Assembly: GCA_944321955.1 (NCBI GenBank)
Contig: CALUNG010000004.1
Coordinates: forward strand, 1 to 64,000
Reading direction: 5' to 3'
Length of the DNA: 64,000 nt
DNA from: an uncultured Alistipes sp.
Lineage (GTDB): Bacteria; Bacteroidota; Bacteroidia; Bacteroidales; Rikenellaceae
A program made the position numbers and the translations under genes. This document shows positions 26,361 through 34,742 of this stretch, piece after piece. How positions within the stretch are numbered: position 1 is the first letter of the stretch; each line of letters begins with the position of its first letter. The notes beneath the pieces were generated by a model that saw only the letters and a list, made by a program, of their open reading frames with translations, was not told the origin of the DNA and did no database searches.

Positions 26361-26368
26361 CAAATGTA
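26361..26368 (-). promoter_or_regulatory. Putative -7 box for the HAD gene
   Basis: Minus strand TACATTTG. It sits 13 bases from the opposite-facing -7 box at 26382, so each would occupy the other's -33 region. Confidence 0.5.
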
Positions 26369-26381
26369 TGAAAAATTTCAC

Positions 26382-26389
26382 TATTTTTG
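26382..26389 (+). promoter_or_regulatory. Putative -7 box for the nitroreductase gene
   Basis: TATTTTTG, 26 bases before the ATG at 26416. Faces away from the HAD promoter box. Confidence 0.5.
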
Positions 26390-26415
26390 CATGAGGTTAT
26401 CCAAAACGTTGTCAT

Positions 26416-26946
26416 ATGGAATTCAAGGATATATTGGCAAAACGCCGCAGCGTGCGGCGGTTCGACGACCGGCGCGTGCCGCGCGAGGTCATCGAGCGTC
26501 TTCTGCAGGAGACATTTACGGCGCCTTCGTCGCGCAATTCGCGCTCCACGCGCATCATGGTTGTAGAGAACCGCGACACCATAGCCCGCATGGCCGGGAT
26601 GCGCGACTACGGATCGGCCTTTCTGAAGAACGCACCGCTGGCGTTCGTCGTCATGGGCGACGGCAACGCATCGCCCATGTGGCGCACCAACTGCGCCATA
26701 TCGGCCACGGTATTGCAGCTGGCCTGCGTCGACGAGGGCCTTGCCTCGTGCTGGGTGCATGTCGACGGCCGTCCCTGCCTGCAGGCCGAACCCGAAGGCC
26801 GCAAGGCTCTGGACGTCCTGCGCGAATTGTTGCCCATACCAGAGGAGTACGGCGTGCTGTGCGTCATAGCCGCAGGCTATTCCGATTTCCAGCCGGCACC
26901 GCTGCCGCCGCACGACGACTCGACGAGCGTTACGTGGGTGGAGTAG
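26416..26946 (+). CDS. Nitroreductase-family flavoprotein
   Basis: 176-aa member of the FMN-dependent nitroreductase family. Motifs: KRRSVRRFDDR near the N-terminus (FMN phosphate contacts), APSSRNSRS, a GLASCWVH segment, and a C-terminal IAAGYSDF. Such enzymes reduce nitro groups or quinones with NAD(P)H; the physiological substrate is not predictable. Single-gene unit, divergent from the HAD gene and ended by a strong hairpin. Confidence 0.88.
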   Translation: MEFKDILAKRRSVRRFDDRRVPREVIERLLQETFTAPSSRNSRSTRIMVVENRDTIARMAGMRDYGSAFLKNAPLAFVVMGDGNASPMWRTNCAISATVLQLACVDEGLASCWVHVDGRPCLQAEPEGRKALDVLRELLPIPEEYGVLCVIAAGYSDFQPAPLPPHDDSTSVTWVE

Positions 26947-26961
26947 AGTGTCACCGCATGC

Positions 26962-26998
26962 GAAAGAGCCGTTGCTTCGTCGAAGCAACGGCTCTTTC
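26962..26998. terminator. Bidirectional terminator between convergent genes
   Basis: A perfect 17-bp stem (26962-26978 with 26982-26998) with a 3-base loop, between the nitroreductase (+) and the DUF6562 lipoprotein (-). No long T-run on either side. Confidence 0.75.
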
Positions 26999-27018
26999 AG
27001 TTTCGGCCAAGTCGGTGA

Positions 27019-29181
27019 TCAGTAACGGCAGGGCAGCTCCGACTCGTTGGTGTAGCCTGCAATCGATACCGTCGAGTTGGCGGTGACATTGCCCAGCAGG
27101 GCGTCGACCTTGGCTGCGGCAATGCTCGAATAAGTCGCCGTCACGTTTGCCGTAATCGTCGCCGAGTTCACCGTGACGTTTCCGGTGTTGGTCTGTCCGA
27201 TCAGGCCGCCGATGTTGGGTACTCCCGAGGTGTTGGCCTCATTGGCGATGTATCCGTAGAGCGGTCCGTTGCTCGTCACGTCGGTCATGGTGACCACGCC
27301 GCTCGGGTTGCACATGCCGATGATGCCACCCACATGTGCGTTGTGGCCTTCGGCCTCGTTGGTGGCCGTAACTGAAGCATTGTTGGCGCAGCCCTCGATG
27401 ATGGCCGTGGCGTGCCAGCAGGTGGCGATGAGTCCGCCCACGGCTATCGTCGAACCTCCGTTCTGCTTGCGTACGCCGCTGATTGCGCCGTTGTTGGTGC
27501 AGTTGCGCAGCGTGACCGTGGCGGTGTTGCTGCCGTCGCCGAGCCAGCAGGCGAATCCCGCAACATACATCTCGACGGAACTTTCGGCACTCAGATTGCC
27601 GCTGTTCTCGCAACCAGTCATCACGATGTCGGCTCCGTCGCGTACCGTGGCGACGAATCCCGAGGCTTTGGCTCCGGTCGTGCGTGTCGAGACCACGTCG
27701 CCGCTGTTCCTGCAGTCGGTTATGGTGATGTCGCCGTAGGCCGAGCTTACGTATGCGCCGGCACTGTATGTACTCGAAATGTCGGCCCTGTTCTCGCAAC
27801 CGGTGAACGAGGTGACGCCTCCGGCCGTGGTAGCGCCGATGAAGGCTGCGTCGCCGCTGATCGTGCCGTCTACGGTTACGGAGCTGATGTCGGTGGTGCC
27901 CGCTGCCGTGGTGACAAGAGCAGCCGTACCGTCGGCGATGGCGGCTTCGACTGTCAGATCCCTGATGACGGTATTGTCGGTGTAGCCGAAGAGATCATTC
28001 GCAAGACCCGTGATCCTGTAGCCGTTGCCGTCGAACGTGCCGCTGAAGGCTTTGCCGCTGTTGCCGATCGAGCTCCATGCATGGCCGCCGAGGTCTATGT
28101 CGTTGGCCAGCTCGAAATATTTGCCCGTCAGAGCGCCGTTCCCGGCATTCACCTGATCCGCAACCCAAGCCAGTTCGGCCGGCTCGCTTATGCCGTATAC
28201 GGTCTGCTCCACGCCGTCGACCTCCTTGTTTACGGGCGTTACGGCCTTGAGCGATTCGCCGTCCCATGCCGTAGCTGTCGTGCCGTCGAATTCGGGAACT
28301 ACGGTAACGTTGATGTCGGCCTTCTTTGTAAGGAGGTTACCCGAGACGTTTGTGCGGTAGTTGCGCTGTACGGGGATGTTCGAGAACTCGTAGTCGGATG
28401 CAACCGGAGCACCGGCCTCGTCGAGGAACGACATGGTGAAGTCGGCGAGGTACTGCTCGCCCTCGGTCTTGGGAGCGAATACGTAGTCGAACGTCAGTTC
28501 ACCTGCGTTGTCGGTGTTGTTTGCCGGAGCCATTGCCTCGGCATAAGCTACAGCGGAGGTTGTTTCGGTAAGTTCACCCGAGAGCAGGTTGATACCGGTA
28601 TGTATGTTGTCGAACGCGATCTTCACCCTGGCGGGCACGAGCGAAGCGGCAGCGGCAGCAACCTCGGCCATGTCGAGGGTCTTGACGTTGAGCTGACCGA
28701 AGGGACGGCGGAGCTCGACGCTTATGGCCTTCGACTGGTCGGCAACGACCTGAGCCGTACCGAAGAAAGCGTCGCGGGCGTCGTCGTTACCGAGATAGTC
28801 GTCACCCTCGGCAAAGGTTACGTTGCCGAGGTCGGCGGTGTTGTAGTGCAGGTCGCTCTTGAGATCGGCACCCTTCTTGTCGGCCCAGAATACGAGGTCG
28901 TATGTCTCGCCCGTAACCAGACGTGCCGAGAACGTGGCCTTGAGGTTCTGGACATCGGCATACTGGCGTTCGCCATAGAGTTTGCCGTCGAGGTATATCT
29001 CCATGATGCATCGGTCGGCGGTTGTGCCGTCGCCTGCAACACGGGTTTGAGTCAGTTGTGCGGGGAGTGTTGTTGTGACGGAGACAAGGGCGTCGCCTGT
29101 CGCAGAGACGGGAGTCTGCATCTTTTGGCAGGCGGCCATTGCCACGGCAGCCGCGAATGCCATAATTAATACTCTTTTCAT
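27019..29181 (-). CDS. Large DUF6562/GLUG-repeat lipoprotein (720 aa)
   Basis: Signal peptide with lipobox AMAAC (Cys18), then an N-terminal DUF6562-like domain (about 30-210: QLTQTRV, ELRRPFGQLNV), a fimbrillin-like linker, and from about 360 a parallel beta-helix region starting at the GLUG-type motif (NDIDLGGHAWSSIGN, FSGTFDGNGYRITGL). After about 440 come many short repeats built on C-x-N-x-x-(D/A)-(I/V)-(S/T) (GCENRADI, DCRNSGDV, GCENSGNL, NCTNNGAI, GCANNASV). Likely a surface adhesin or glycan-binding protein; substrate unknown. I chose the ATG at 29181 because the signal peptide begins there. Confidence 0.85.
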   Translation of the reverse strand: MKRVLIMAFAAAVAMAACQKMQTPVSATGDALVSVTTTLPAQLTQTRVAGDGTTADRCIMEIYLDGKLYGERQYADVQNLKATFSARLVTGETYDLVFWADKKGADLKSDLHYNTADLGNVTFAEGDDYLGNDDARDAFFGTAQVVADQSKAISVELRRPFGQLNVKTLDMAEVAAAAASLVPARVKIAFDNIHTGINLLSGELTETTSAVAYAEAMAPANNTDNAGELTFDYVFAPKTEGEQYLADFTMSFLDEAGAPVASDYEFSNIPVQRNYRTNVSGNLLTKKADINVTVVPEFDGTTATAWDGESLKAVTPVNKEVDGVEQTVYGISEPAELAWVADQVNAGNGALTGKYFELANDIDLGGHAWSSIGNSGKAFSGTFDGNGYRITGLANDLFGYTDNTVIRDLTVEAAIADGTAALVTTAAGTTDISSVTVDGTISGDAAFIGATTAGGVTSFTGCENRADISSTYSAGAYVSSAYGDITITDCRNSGDVVSTRTTGAKASGFVATVRDGADIVMTGCENSGNLSAESSVEMYVAGFACWLGDGSNTATVTLRNCTNNGAISGVRKQNGGSTIAVGGLIATCWHATAIIEGCANNASVTATNEAEGHNAHVGGIIGMCNPSGVVTMTDVTSNGPLYGYIANEANTSGVPNIGGLIGQTNTGNVTVNSATITANVTATYSSIAAAKVDALLGNVTANSTVSIAGYTNESELPCRY

Positions 29182-29423
29182 TGCAGTTCGGGTTTTGTTA
29201 TGTTTATATAGGTTTGAGCCCGTATCAGTATCGGCCGTTACGTTCCATACATTCTCGTTTCCGTCCTGTTCGGACGGGATGCCAACCCCTTCTCTCGATT
29301 TGCTTCGACCGATTTGCGCTAAAATAGACATATTTTTTCAAAAATACGACATTTCGGCGGAAATATGGCGATAAAGGGTTGATTTTATGACATGTTCGGT
29401 TCCCCAGCACGTCACGAAACACA
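29182..29423. promoter_or_regulatory. Gene-free region with candidate promoter of the GLUG lipoprotein
   Basis: A 318-base gap runs from 29182 to 29499. Minus-strand TATTTTTG at 29339-29346 is a full -7 match, which would give a leader of about 155 bases. The sequence from 29182 to 29330 is open in frame with the gene but has no coding signature. I see no riboswitch or small RNA; the rest of the gap is the folE terminator. Confidence 0.35.
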
Positions 29424-29456
29424 AAAAAACGGCCGCCGCAACTTGCGGCAGCCGTC
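29424..29456 (-). terminator. Terminator of the lipA-lipB-recJ-folE operon
   Basis: A stem of ACGGCTGCCGCAA with TTGCGGCGGCCGT (one mismatch, tight loop), followed on the minus strand by a 7-T run. Confidence 0.85.
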
Positions 29457-29499
29457 GATGGCGTGAGTTCGCATCGCCCCTCCCCGGAAGATGCAACCG

Positions 29500-30105
29500 T
29501 TATCTGTACTTGTTGCTGATAAGGGTCATGAACTCCTCGCGGGTGCGGTGGTCCGACAGGAAGATGCCTGTAAATGCCGATGTCGTGGTTGCCGAGCTCT
29601 GCTTCTCGACGCCGCGCATCTGCATGCACATGTGGTTGGCCTCGATGACTACGGCCACGCCCATGGGGTTGAGCGCCTCCTGTATGCAGTCGCGTATCTG
29701 TACGGTCATGCGCTCCTGCACCTGCAGCCTGCGGGCGAAGCACTCCACCACTCGGGCGATCTTCGACAGTCCGGTGATGTAGCCGTTGGGGATATACGCG
29801 ACATGGGCCTTGCCGTAGAAGGGCAGCATGTGGTGTTCGCAGACCGAGTAGAGCTCGATGTCCTTGACCAGCACCATCTGCTTGTACTCCTCGCGGAATA
29901 TGGCCGAATGGAGTATTGCGACCGGATCCTCGGTATAGCCCTTGGTTATGAACGACATGGCCTTGGCCACGCGCTCGGGGGTTTTGAGCAGTCCTTCGCG
30001 CTCGGGGTCCTCACCCAGCAGCCGCAGGATCTCGCGGTAATGTACTTTAAGTTCCTCGATGGTTGCGGGATCGTATATGTCCTCACGTTTGTATCTGGTC
30101 TCCAT
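29500..30105 (-). CDS. folE: GTP cyclohydrolase I
   Basis: First step of folate (tetrahydrobiopterin-type) synthesis: GTP to dihydroneopterin triphosphate. 201 aa, normal length. Zinc-site motif VCEHHMLPF with the second cysteine in [10 protein letters not shown], and the substrate residues QERMT and HRTREEF near the end. Last gene of a minus-strand operon, starting 3 bases after recJ. No regulatory element specific to it is visible. Confidence 0.95.
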   Translation of the reverse strand: METRYKREDIYDPATIEELKVHYREILRLLGEDPEREGLLKTPERVAKAMSFITKGYTEDPVAILHSAIFREEYKQMVLVKDIELYSVCEHHMLPFYGKAHVAYIPNGYITGLSKIARVVECFARRLQVQERMTVQIRDCIQEALNPMGVAVVIEANHMCMQMRGVEKQSSATTTSAFTGIFLSDHRTREEFMTLISNKYR

Positions 30106-30108
30106 CTC

Positions 30109-31872
30109 TTATTTTCCTACGGGTTTTATGTCCTTTATTCTCAACTGAGTCGACACGGTTCCGCGGTAATGGTTCTCGACTATCTGGTAGCAGATGTCGA
30201 TGGGGTGTCCCGCCCGTATCCATTCGTAGTGCGTCGGCTGTTGGAACGCTATGGTCTGTATTGCGGTGTTCGGCTTCTCGCGCTGAACGAGGTCCATGCG
30301 CAGATGGTCCTGTTCCGCGCCGACGAGTTTGGCGTCGCCTCGGTTGCTGACCGAGTAGGTGACGAATACCGGGGCCGTGTTCCCGGGCCCGAAGGGCTGG
30401 AAACGGTTCAGCTGGCGGTTGAACTCGGGCGTGATGTCCGAGAAGAGCAGCCGGCTGTCGATGTCGACCTGCGGAATGAGTGTCTGCGGGTCGATGTTCT
30501 GCTCCACGTACTCGTTGAAGCGGCGTGCGAACTCCTCGACATTCTCGGGGCGCATCGTCAGGCCGGCGGCATACATGTGGCCGCCGAAGTTTTCGAGCAG
30601 GTCGGAGCACGACTCCACGGCCTGGTAGAGGTCGAAGCCCGGAATCGAGCGGGCCGAACCCGTGACCATCCCGTTGCTCATGGTAAGCACCACCGTGGGG
30701 CGGTAGTAGGTCTCGATCAGGCGCGAAGCCACGATGCCGACGATGCCCTTGACCCATTTGGGGTTGTAGACCACCGTACTCTTGCGCTTCTTGAGTTCGG
30801 GGTTGCTCTCGATGTAGTCGTGTGCCTCCTGCGTGACGTTGCGGTCGATGCTCTTGCGGTCCTGGTTGAACGAGTCGATGTCGTTGCCCAGTTCACGGGC
30901 CTTCTGTTCGTTGCCCTCGATGAGCAGGCTCACGGCCGCATAGCCTCCCGACGGGGCGGCATTCTCGTCGTTTTCGTCCATCCGCATGCGGCCGGCGGCA
31001 TTGATTCGCGGACCGATCTTGAAGACAATGTCGTCGATGGTGATGGTGTGGGTGTCGAGCCCGCATATCTTGATTATCGACGCCAGTCCTTCCGACGGCG
31101 AACTGTTGAGTATCTCGAGTCCGTAGTGCGCCAGTACGCGGTTTTCGCCCGTCAGCGGGACGATATCCGAAGCGATGCTGACCACCAGCAGGTCGAGCAG
31201 ATGGGTTATCTGTTCGAACGGTATTCCGTTTTTCTGTGCATAGGCCTGCACGAGCTTGAATCCCACGCCGCACCCCGACAACTCGTCGAACGGATAGTTG
31301 CAGTCGGGACGCTTGGGGTCGAGAACAGCCACTGCCTTCGGTATTTCGTCGGCAGGGAGATGGTGGTCGCAGATGATGAAATCCACGCCTTTCTGTTTCG
31401 CATAGACGATCTTTTCCGTGGCCTTGATGCCGCAGTCGAGCGTTATGACCAGGCCTACACCCTTGCGGGCGGCGTAGTCGATACCCTTGATCGATATGCC
31501 GTAACCTTCGGTATATCTGTCGGGTATGTAGAAGAGCAGGTTCTTGTGGCCGATCTGGCGCAGAAACTTGTACATGAGCGCCACGGCCGTGGTTCCGTCG
31601 ACATCGTAGTCGCCGTAAACCATGATCTTCTCCCCGCTGCGTACGGCCTGTTCGATGCGTTCGACGGCTTTGTCCATATCCTTCATCAGGAATGGATCGT
31701 GCAGGTCCGAAAGACTCGGATTGAAGAACTTGTCTGCCTTTTCTACTGTGTCTATGCCTCTTTGTACCAGCAGGTTAGCCAACACGGGGGCAATACCTAA
31801 TGCGGCAGAGAGTCTCTCCACCGTACGGGCGTCGCCCTGCGGTTTGACTACCCATCTTTTGTTTATGGGCAT
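30109..31872 (-). CDS. recJ: Single-stranded-DNA-specific exonuclease RecJ
   Basis: 5'-3' exonuclease of RecF-pathway recombination and mismatch repair. 587 aa: DHH phosphoesterase domain (DYDVDGTTAV, DCGI, CDHHLPADEIP), the linker segment INAAGRM, the DHHA1 domain ending in GGHMYAAGLT, and a C-terminal OB-like region (FQPFGPGN). Lies between lipB (5-base gap upstream) and folE (3-base gap downstream) in one operon, so RecJ is probably co-expressed with lipoate and folate genes, with no obvious functional link. Confidence 0.95.
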   Translation of the reverse strand: MPINKRWVVKPQGDARTVERLSAALGIAPVLANLLVQRGIDTVEKADKFFNPSLSDLHDPFLMKDMDKAVERIEQAVRSGEKIMVYGDYDVDGTTAVALMYKFLRQIGHKNLLFYIPDRYTEGYGISIKGIDYAARKGVGLVITLDCGIKATEKIVYAKQKGVDFIICDHHLPADEIPKAVAVLDPKRPDCNYPFDELSGCGVGFKLVQAYAQKNGIPFEQITHLLDLLVVSIASDIVPLTGENRVLAHYGLEILNSSPSEGLASIIKICGLDTHTITIDDIVFKIGPRINAAGRMRMDENDENAAPSGGYAAVSLLIEGNEQKARELGNDIDSFNQDRKSIDRNVTQEAHDYIESNPELKKRKSTVVYNPKWVKGIVGIVASRLIETYYRPTVVLTMSNGMVTGSARSIPGFDLYQAVESCSDLLENFGGHMYAAGLTMRPENVEEFARRFNEYVEQNIDPQTLIPQVDIDSRLLFSDITPEFNRQLNRFQPFGPGNTAPVFVTYSVSNRGDAKLVGAEQDHLRMDLVQREKPNTAIQTIAFQQPTHYEWIRAGHPIDICYQIVENHYRGTVSTQLRIKDIKPVGK

Positions 31873-31877
31873 AATCT

Positions 31878-32654
31878 TTAATTTTTATATATTTTAACAT
31901 TTAATATTCTCGTAAGGTTCTGGATCAGCTCTTCTCTTACCCGGTCGATGGCGGGTGCCGATCCCAACTCCCGCTGCATCGAGGTTACGCCCCTGTCGGT
32001 GAATCCGCAGGGGTTTATGTTGTTGAACCACTGCAGGTCGGTGGTTACGTTGAGCGCGAGGCCGTGCATCGTCACAAAGCGTGATGCCCTGACGCCTATG
32101 GCGCATATCTTTCGCAGCGGACCTGCCGTTGCGCTGCTTTCGGCTGCGGACGTGCTGCCGTCCGGGCCATACTCCGCACCCCGCCCGAGCCATACGCCCG
32201 AAGCTCCGTGCGAGCGGCCGGCCCTGATTCCGTAAGGGGCCAGCGTGTCGATGACGCTCTGTTCGAGGGCGTCGATATATTCGCGCAGCCCGATGCCCAG
32301 CCGTTCGAGGTCGAGGATGGGGTAGACCACTATCTGCCCGTCGCCGTGGAAGGTTATGTCGCCGCCGCGGTCTATGGCATAGAAGTCCGCACCCAAAGCA
32401 CGCAGACGCTCTTCGCTTGCGAGCATGTTGCTGCGGTGTCCGTGTTTGCCGAGAGTGTATACGGGAGGATGTTCGACCGTAAGGATCGTACCGGCCGAGT
32501 CGTCGCGTGCGTCCGTTGCGGCGCCATCCGGCGATGCGTCGATGCCGTGTGCTCCCTTTGCCGCGAGCATGGCGTCGAAGAGCGAGCGCTGCAAATTCCA
32601 GCACTCGGCATAATCCATGCGACCCAGGTCTCTGTATTCGACAAACAGTGGCAT
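31878..32654 (-). CDS. lipB: Octanoyltransferase LipB
   Basis: Transfers octanoyl from acyl carrier protein to lipoyl domains. 258 aa: conserved GDITFHGDGQ, RKICAIGV (catalytic Lys182) and NPCGFTDRGVTSM (Cys216). Compared with typical LipB (about 210-230 aa) it has two low-complexity insertions, about residues 38-56 (GIDASPDGAAT..) and 158-178 (Ser/Ala/Gly-rich), both in surface loops away from the active site. Follows lipA by 83 bases and precedes recJ by 5. With lipA it would make lipoate de novo. Confidence 0.93.
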   Translation of the reverse strand: MPLFVEYRDLGRMDYAECWNLQRSLFDAMLAAKGAHGIDASPDGAATDARDDSAGTILTVEHPPVYTLGKHGHRSNMLASEERLRALGADFYAIDRGGDITFHGDGQIVVYPILDLERLGIGLREYIDALEQSVIDTLAPYGIRAGRSHGASGVWLGRGAEYGPDGSTSAAESSATAGPLRKICAIGVRASRFVTMHGLALNVTTDLQWFNNINPCGFTDRGVTSMQRELGSAPAIDRVREELIQNLTRILNVKIYKN

Positions 32655-32737
32655 AATGCGTATTCCCTTTTGCCGACATGCACGGATCGGGGCTGCCCGT
32701 TACGCGCACCCTTCACCGCCCTCTTTTAGTCGGCGTT

Positions 32738-33616
32738 CTACCTTCTCACGCTCTTCAGTGCGGCGTCGGCCAGATACGACGAACGTACCAGCGGTGCGCT
32801 CGCGCAGTAGTCGAAGCCCATTTCGAGAGCCTGTTGCCTGTAGCGGTCGAATTTCTCCGGAGTGATGTATTCCGCAACGGGATAGTGCTCCAGAGTCGGC
32901 CGCAGATACTGGCCCAAAGTTACGATTCGGACACCGGCATCGCGCAGGTCGCGCAGCGTCTGTCCTACCTCGTCATCGCTTTCGCCGAGGCCTACCATGA
33001 TTCCGCTTTTCGTTACGGCGCCTCTGCTGCCCAGATATTTCAGGGTCTCGAGGCTCGTACGGTACTTCGCCCTTGAGCGGATGAGCGGCGTAAGTCGTTC
33101 GACGGTTTCGATGTTGTGCCCGATGATGTCGGGCCCGGACGCCAGGACCGTATCCAGCAGGTCGTGTCTTGCGTCCAGATCGGGAATAAGGAGCTCAATT
33201 GTTGCGTTCGGATTCTTCGCGCGAATGGCCCGTGTGGTTGCGGCCCAGTGGGCGGCGCCTCCGTCGGGCAGATCGTCGCGAGTAACAGAAGTTACGACAA
33301 CGTGCCGAAGGCCCATCAACGCCACGCTCTCCGCCACTTTCAGCGGTTCGTCGGGGTCGGTCGGCGACGGGTGTCCTGACTTTGTAGCACAGAAACGGCA
33401 GTTACGTGTGCATATATCCCCCAATATCATGAAGGTGGCCGTGCGGCGGCTCCAGCACTCCGATTTGTTCGGGCACATTCCGCTGCTGCAGATCGTGTGC
33501 AGTCCGTGCTGTTTCACGATACGGTCCACTTCCGCAAAGGAGGCGGTGTCGTGCAGCCTGATCTTCAGCCATTGGGGTTTTTTCAGTACGTTTACCTCGT
33601 CATACAACTTCGGCAT
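32738..33616 (-). CDS. lipA: Lipoyl synthase LipA (radical SAM)
   Basis: Inserts two sulfurs into octanoyl groups. 292 aa with the auxiliary-cluster motif C-x4-C-x5-C (CSSGMCPNKSEC) and the radical SAM motif C-x3-C-x2-C (CTRNCRFC). Start at 33616 (MPKLYDEV) matches family N-termini; the longer open frame reaches into the promoter at 33644-33675. First gene of the lipA-lipB-recJ-folE operon, driven by a consensus promoter. The 83-base gap to lipB holds nothing I recognise. Confidence 0.95.
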   Translation of the reverse strand: MPKLYDEVNVLKKPQWLKIRLHDTASFAEVDRIVKQHGLHTICSSGMCPNKSECWSRRTATFMILGDICTRNCRFCATKSGHPSPTDPDEPLKVAESVALMGLRHVVVTSVTRDDLPDGGAAHWAATTRAIRAKNPNATIELLIPDLDARHDLLDTVLASGPDIIGHNIETVERLTPLIRSRAKYRTSLETLKYLGSRGAVTKSGIMVGLGESDDEVGQTLRDLRDAGVRIVTLGQYLRPTLEHYPVAEYITPEKFDRYRQQALEMGFDYCASAPLVRSSYLADAALKSVRR

Positions 33617-33643
33617 TTTAAGTTCATTATTTTCCAATTGGCA

Positions 33644-33675
33644 CAAATATAGCGGAATTTTTTGCCATATCCAAA
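33644..33675 (-). promoter_or_regulatory. Promoter of the lipA operon
   Basis: Minus strand TTTG (33672-33675), 20 bases, TATATTTG (33644-33651): full consensus and spacing, about 27 bases before the start codon. It sits in the short gap after batB. Confidence 0.75.
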
Positions 33676-33709
33676 AAATTCCGCCATTATGCAAAGCCGA
33701 AGTCGGTTG

Positions 33710-34741
33710 TCAGGCTTTTACGTTCTTTTTGTCGAATATGTTGAATCGTGCCAGCAGCGGATTCCGGCGGTCGAGGATGAAAACGTCCAATACCAACAGT
33801 ACCAGTGCTATCCACAGCAGGTAGGGGAACTGTTCGTTGAACTCTTCGAAACGCAGCGTCGTCAGTTCGTTCTGCTGCATGTCGTTTATGGTCTTGACGA
33901 TCTCGTCGAGGCCGATCGACTGTTTCGAGGCGCGTACGTAGGCGCCGTCCGTCGTGGAGGCGATTTCGCGGAGCATCTGCTCGTTGAGTTTCGAGACCAC
34001 CATCTCGCCGTTTTCGTCGCGCAGGTATTCGCCGTTGATCGATATGGGGGCGCCTTCGGGGGTGCCGATACCTATGGTGAAGATCCTGATGCCCTGATCG
34101 GCGGCCTGACGGGCCACCTCGAGGGCGTTGTTGTCATGCGTTTCGCCGTCGGTGATGAGTATTATCACGCGGCTGTTGTCGTTCTGCGACGAGAACGACA
34201 TCATGGCCATCGACAGGGCCTTGCCGATCGACGTTCCCTGTTCGGCTACCAGCGAAGTGGAGATGCGTTTGGCAAAGGCCTTGGCCATTCGGTAGTCCGA
34301 GGTTATCGGCAGCTGCACCTTCGATTCGCCGGCGAAGACGATGACGCCCACGCGCTCCTGTTTCAGGCCGTCGAAGAGTTTGTCGATGGCGTATTTGGTA
34401 CGTTCCAGGCGGCTCGGTTCGAAATCTTCGGCCAGCATCGAGTTCGAGACGTCGACCACGAGCATCATCTCGACGCCCCGGCTCTTCTCTTCGCGCAGTT
34501 TCGACCCGAACTGCGGACGGGCCGCGGCCACGGCAATCAGTATCATGGCGATTATGAAGAGCAGGAACTTGAAATGGTTGCGGGCCGTCGATACCTCGGG
34601 CATCAGTTCCCGGAGTGTCGCCATGTTGCCGAAACGGGCCAGCCTGCGGCGGCGCATTACGGCGGCGAGCATATAGATTACGACCGCAGCCACCGGAAGC
34701 AGCAACAGCCACAAAAGATGCGGATTTGCGAACCTGAACAT
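33710..34741 (-). CDS. batB: Aerotolerance protein BatB (VWA domain)
   Basis: 343-aa membrane protein: two N-terminal helices (about 8-28 and 58-76), a von Willebrand A domain with the metal-site motif D-x-S-x-S (VVDVSNS), and a C-terminal helix (about 303-320). Bat proteins of Bacteroidota were first linked to oxygen tolerance; the mechanism is not settled. Preceded by batA with one base between them and last gene in the moxR-to-batB operon. No BatD/BatE-like gene follows: the lipA promoter comes directly after. Confidence 0.88.
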   Translation of the reverse strand: MFRFANPHLLWLLLLPVAAVVIYMLAAVMRRRRLARFGNMATLRELMPEVSTARNHFKFLLFIIAMILIAVAAARPQFGSKLREEKSRGVEMMLVVDVSNSMLAEDFEPSRLERTKYAIDKLFDGLKQERVGVIVFAGESKVQLPITSDYRMAKAFAKRISTSLVAEQGTSIGKALSMAMMSFSSQNDNSRVIILITDGETHDNNALEVARQAADQGIRIFTIGIGTPEGAPISINGEYLRDENGEMVVSKLNEQMLREIASTTDGAYVRASKQSIGLDEIVKTINDMQQNELTTLRFEEFNEQFPYLLWIALVLLVLDVFILDRRNPLLARFNIFDKKNVKA

Positions 34742-34742
34742 A

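Noticed and set aside
27412-29169. A 585-codon open frame antisense to the GLUG lipoprotein
   Set aside because: Only a shadow frame of the lipoprotein gene.
29491-31800. A 769-codon open frame antisense to folE and recJ
   Set aside because: Runs against two conserved genes and shows no protein-like features.
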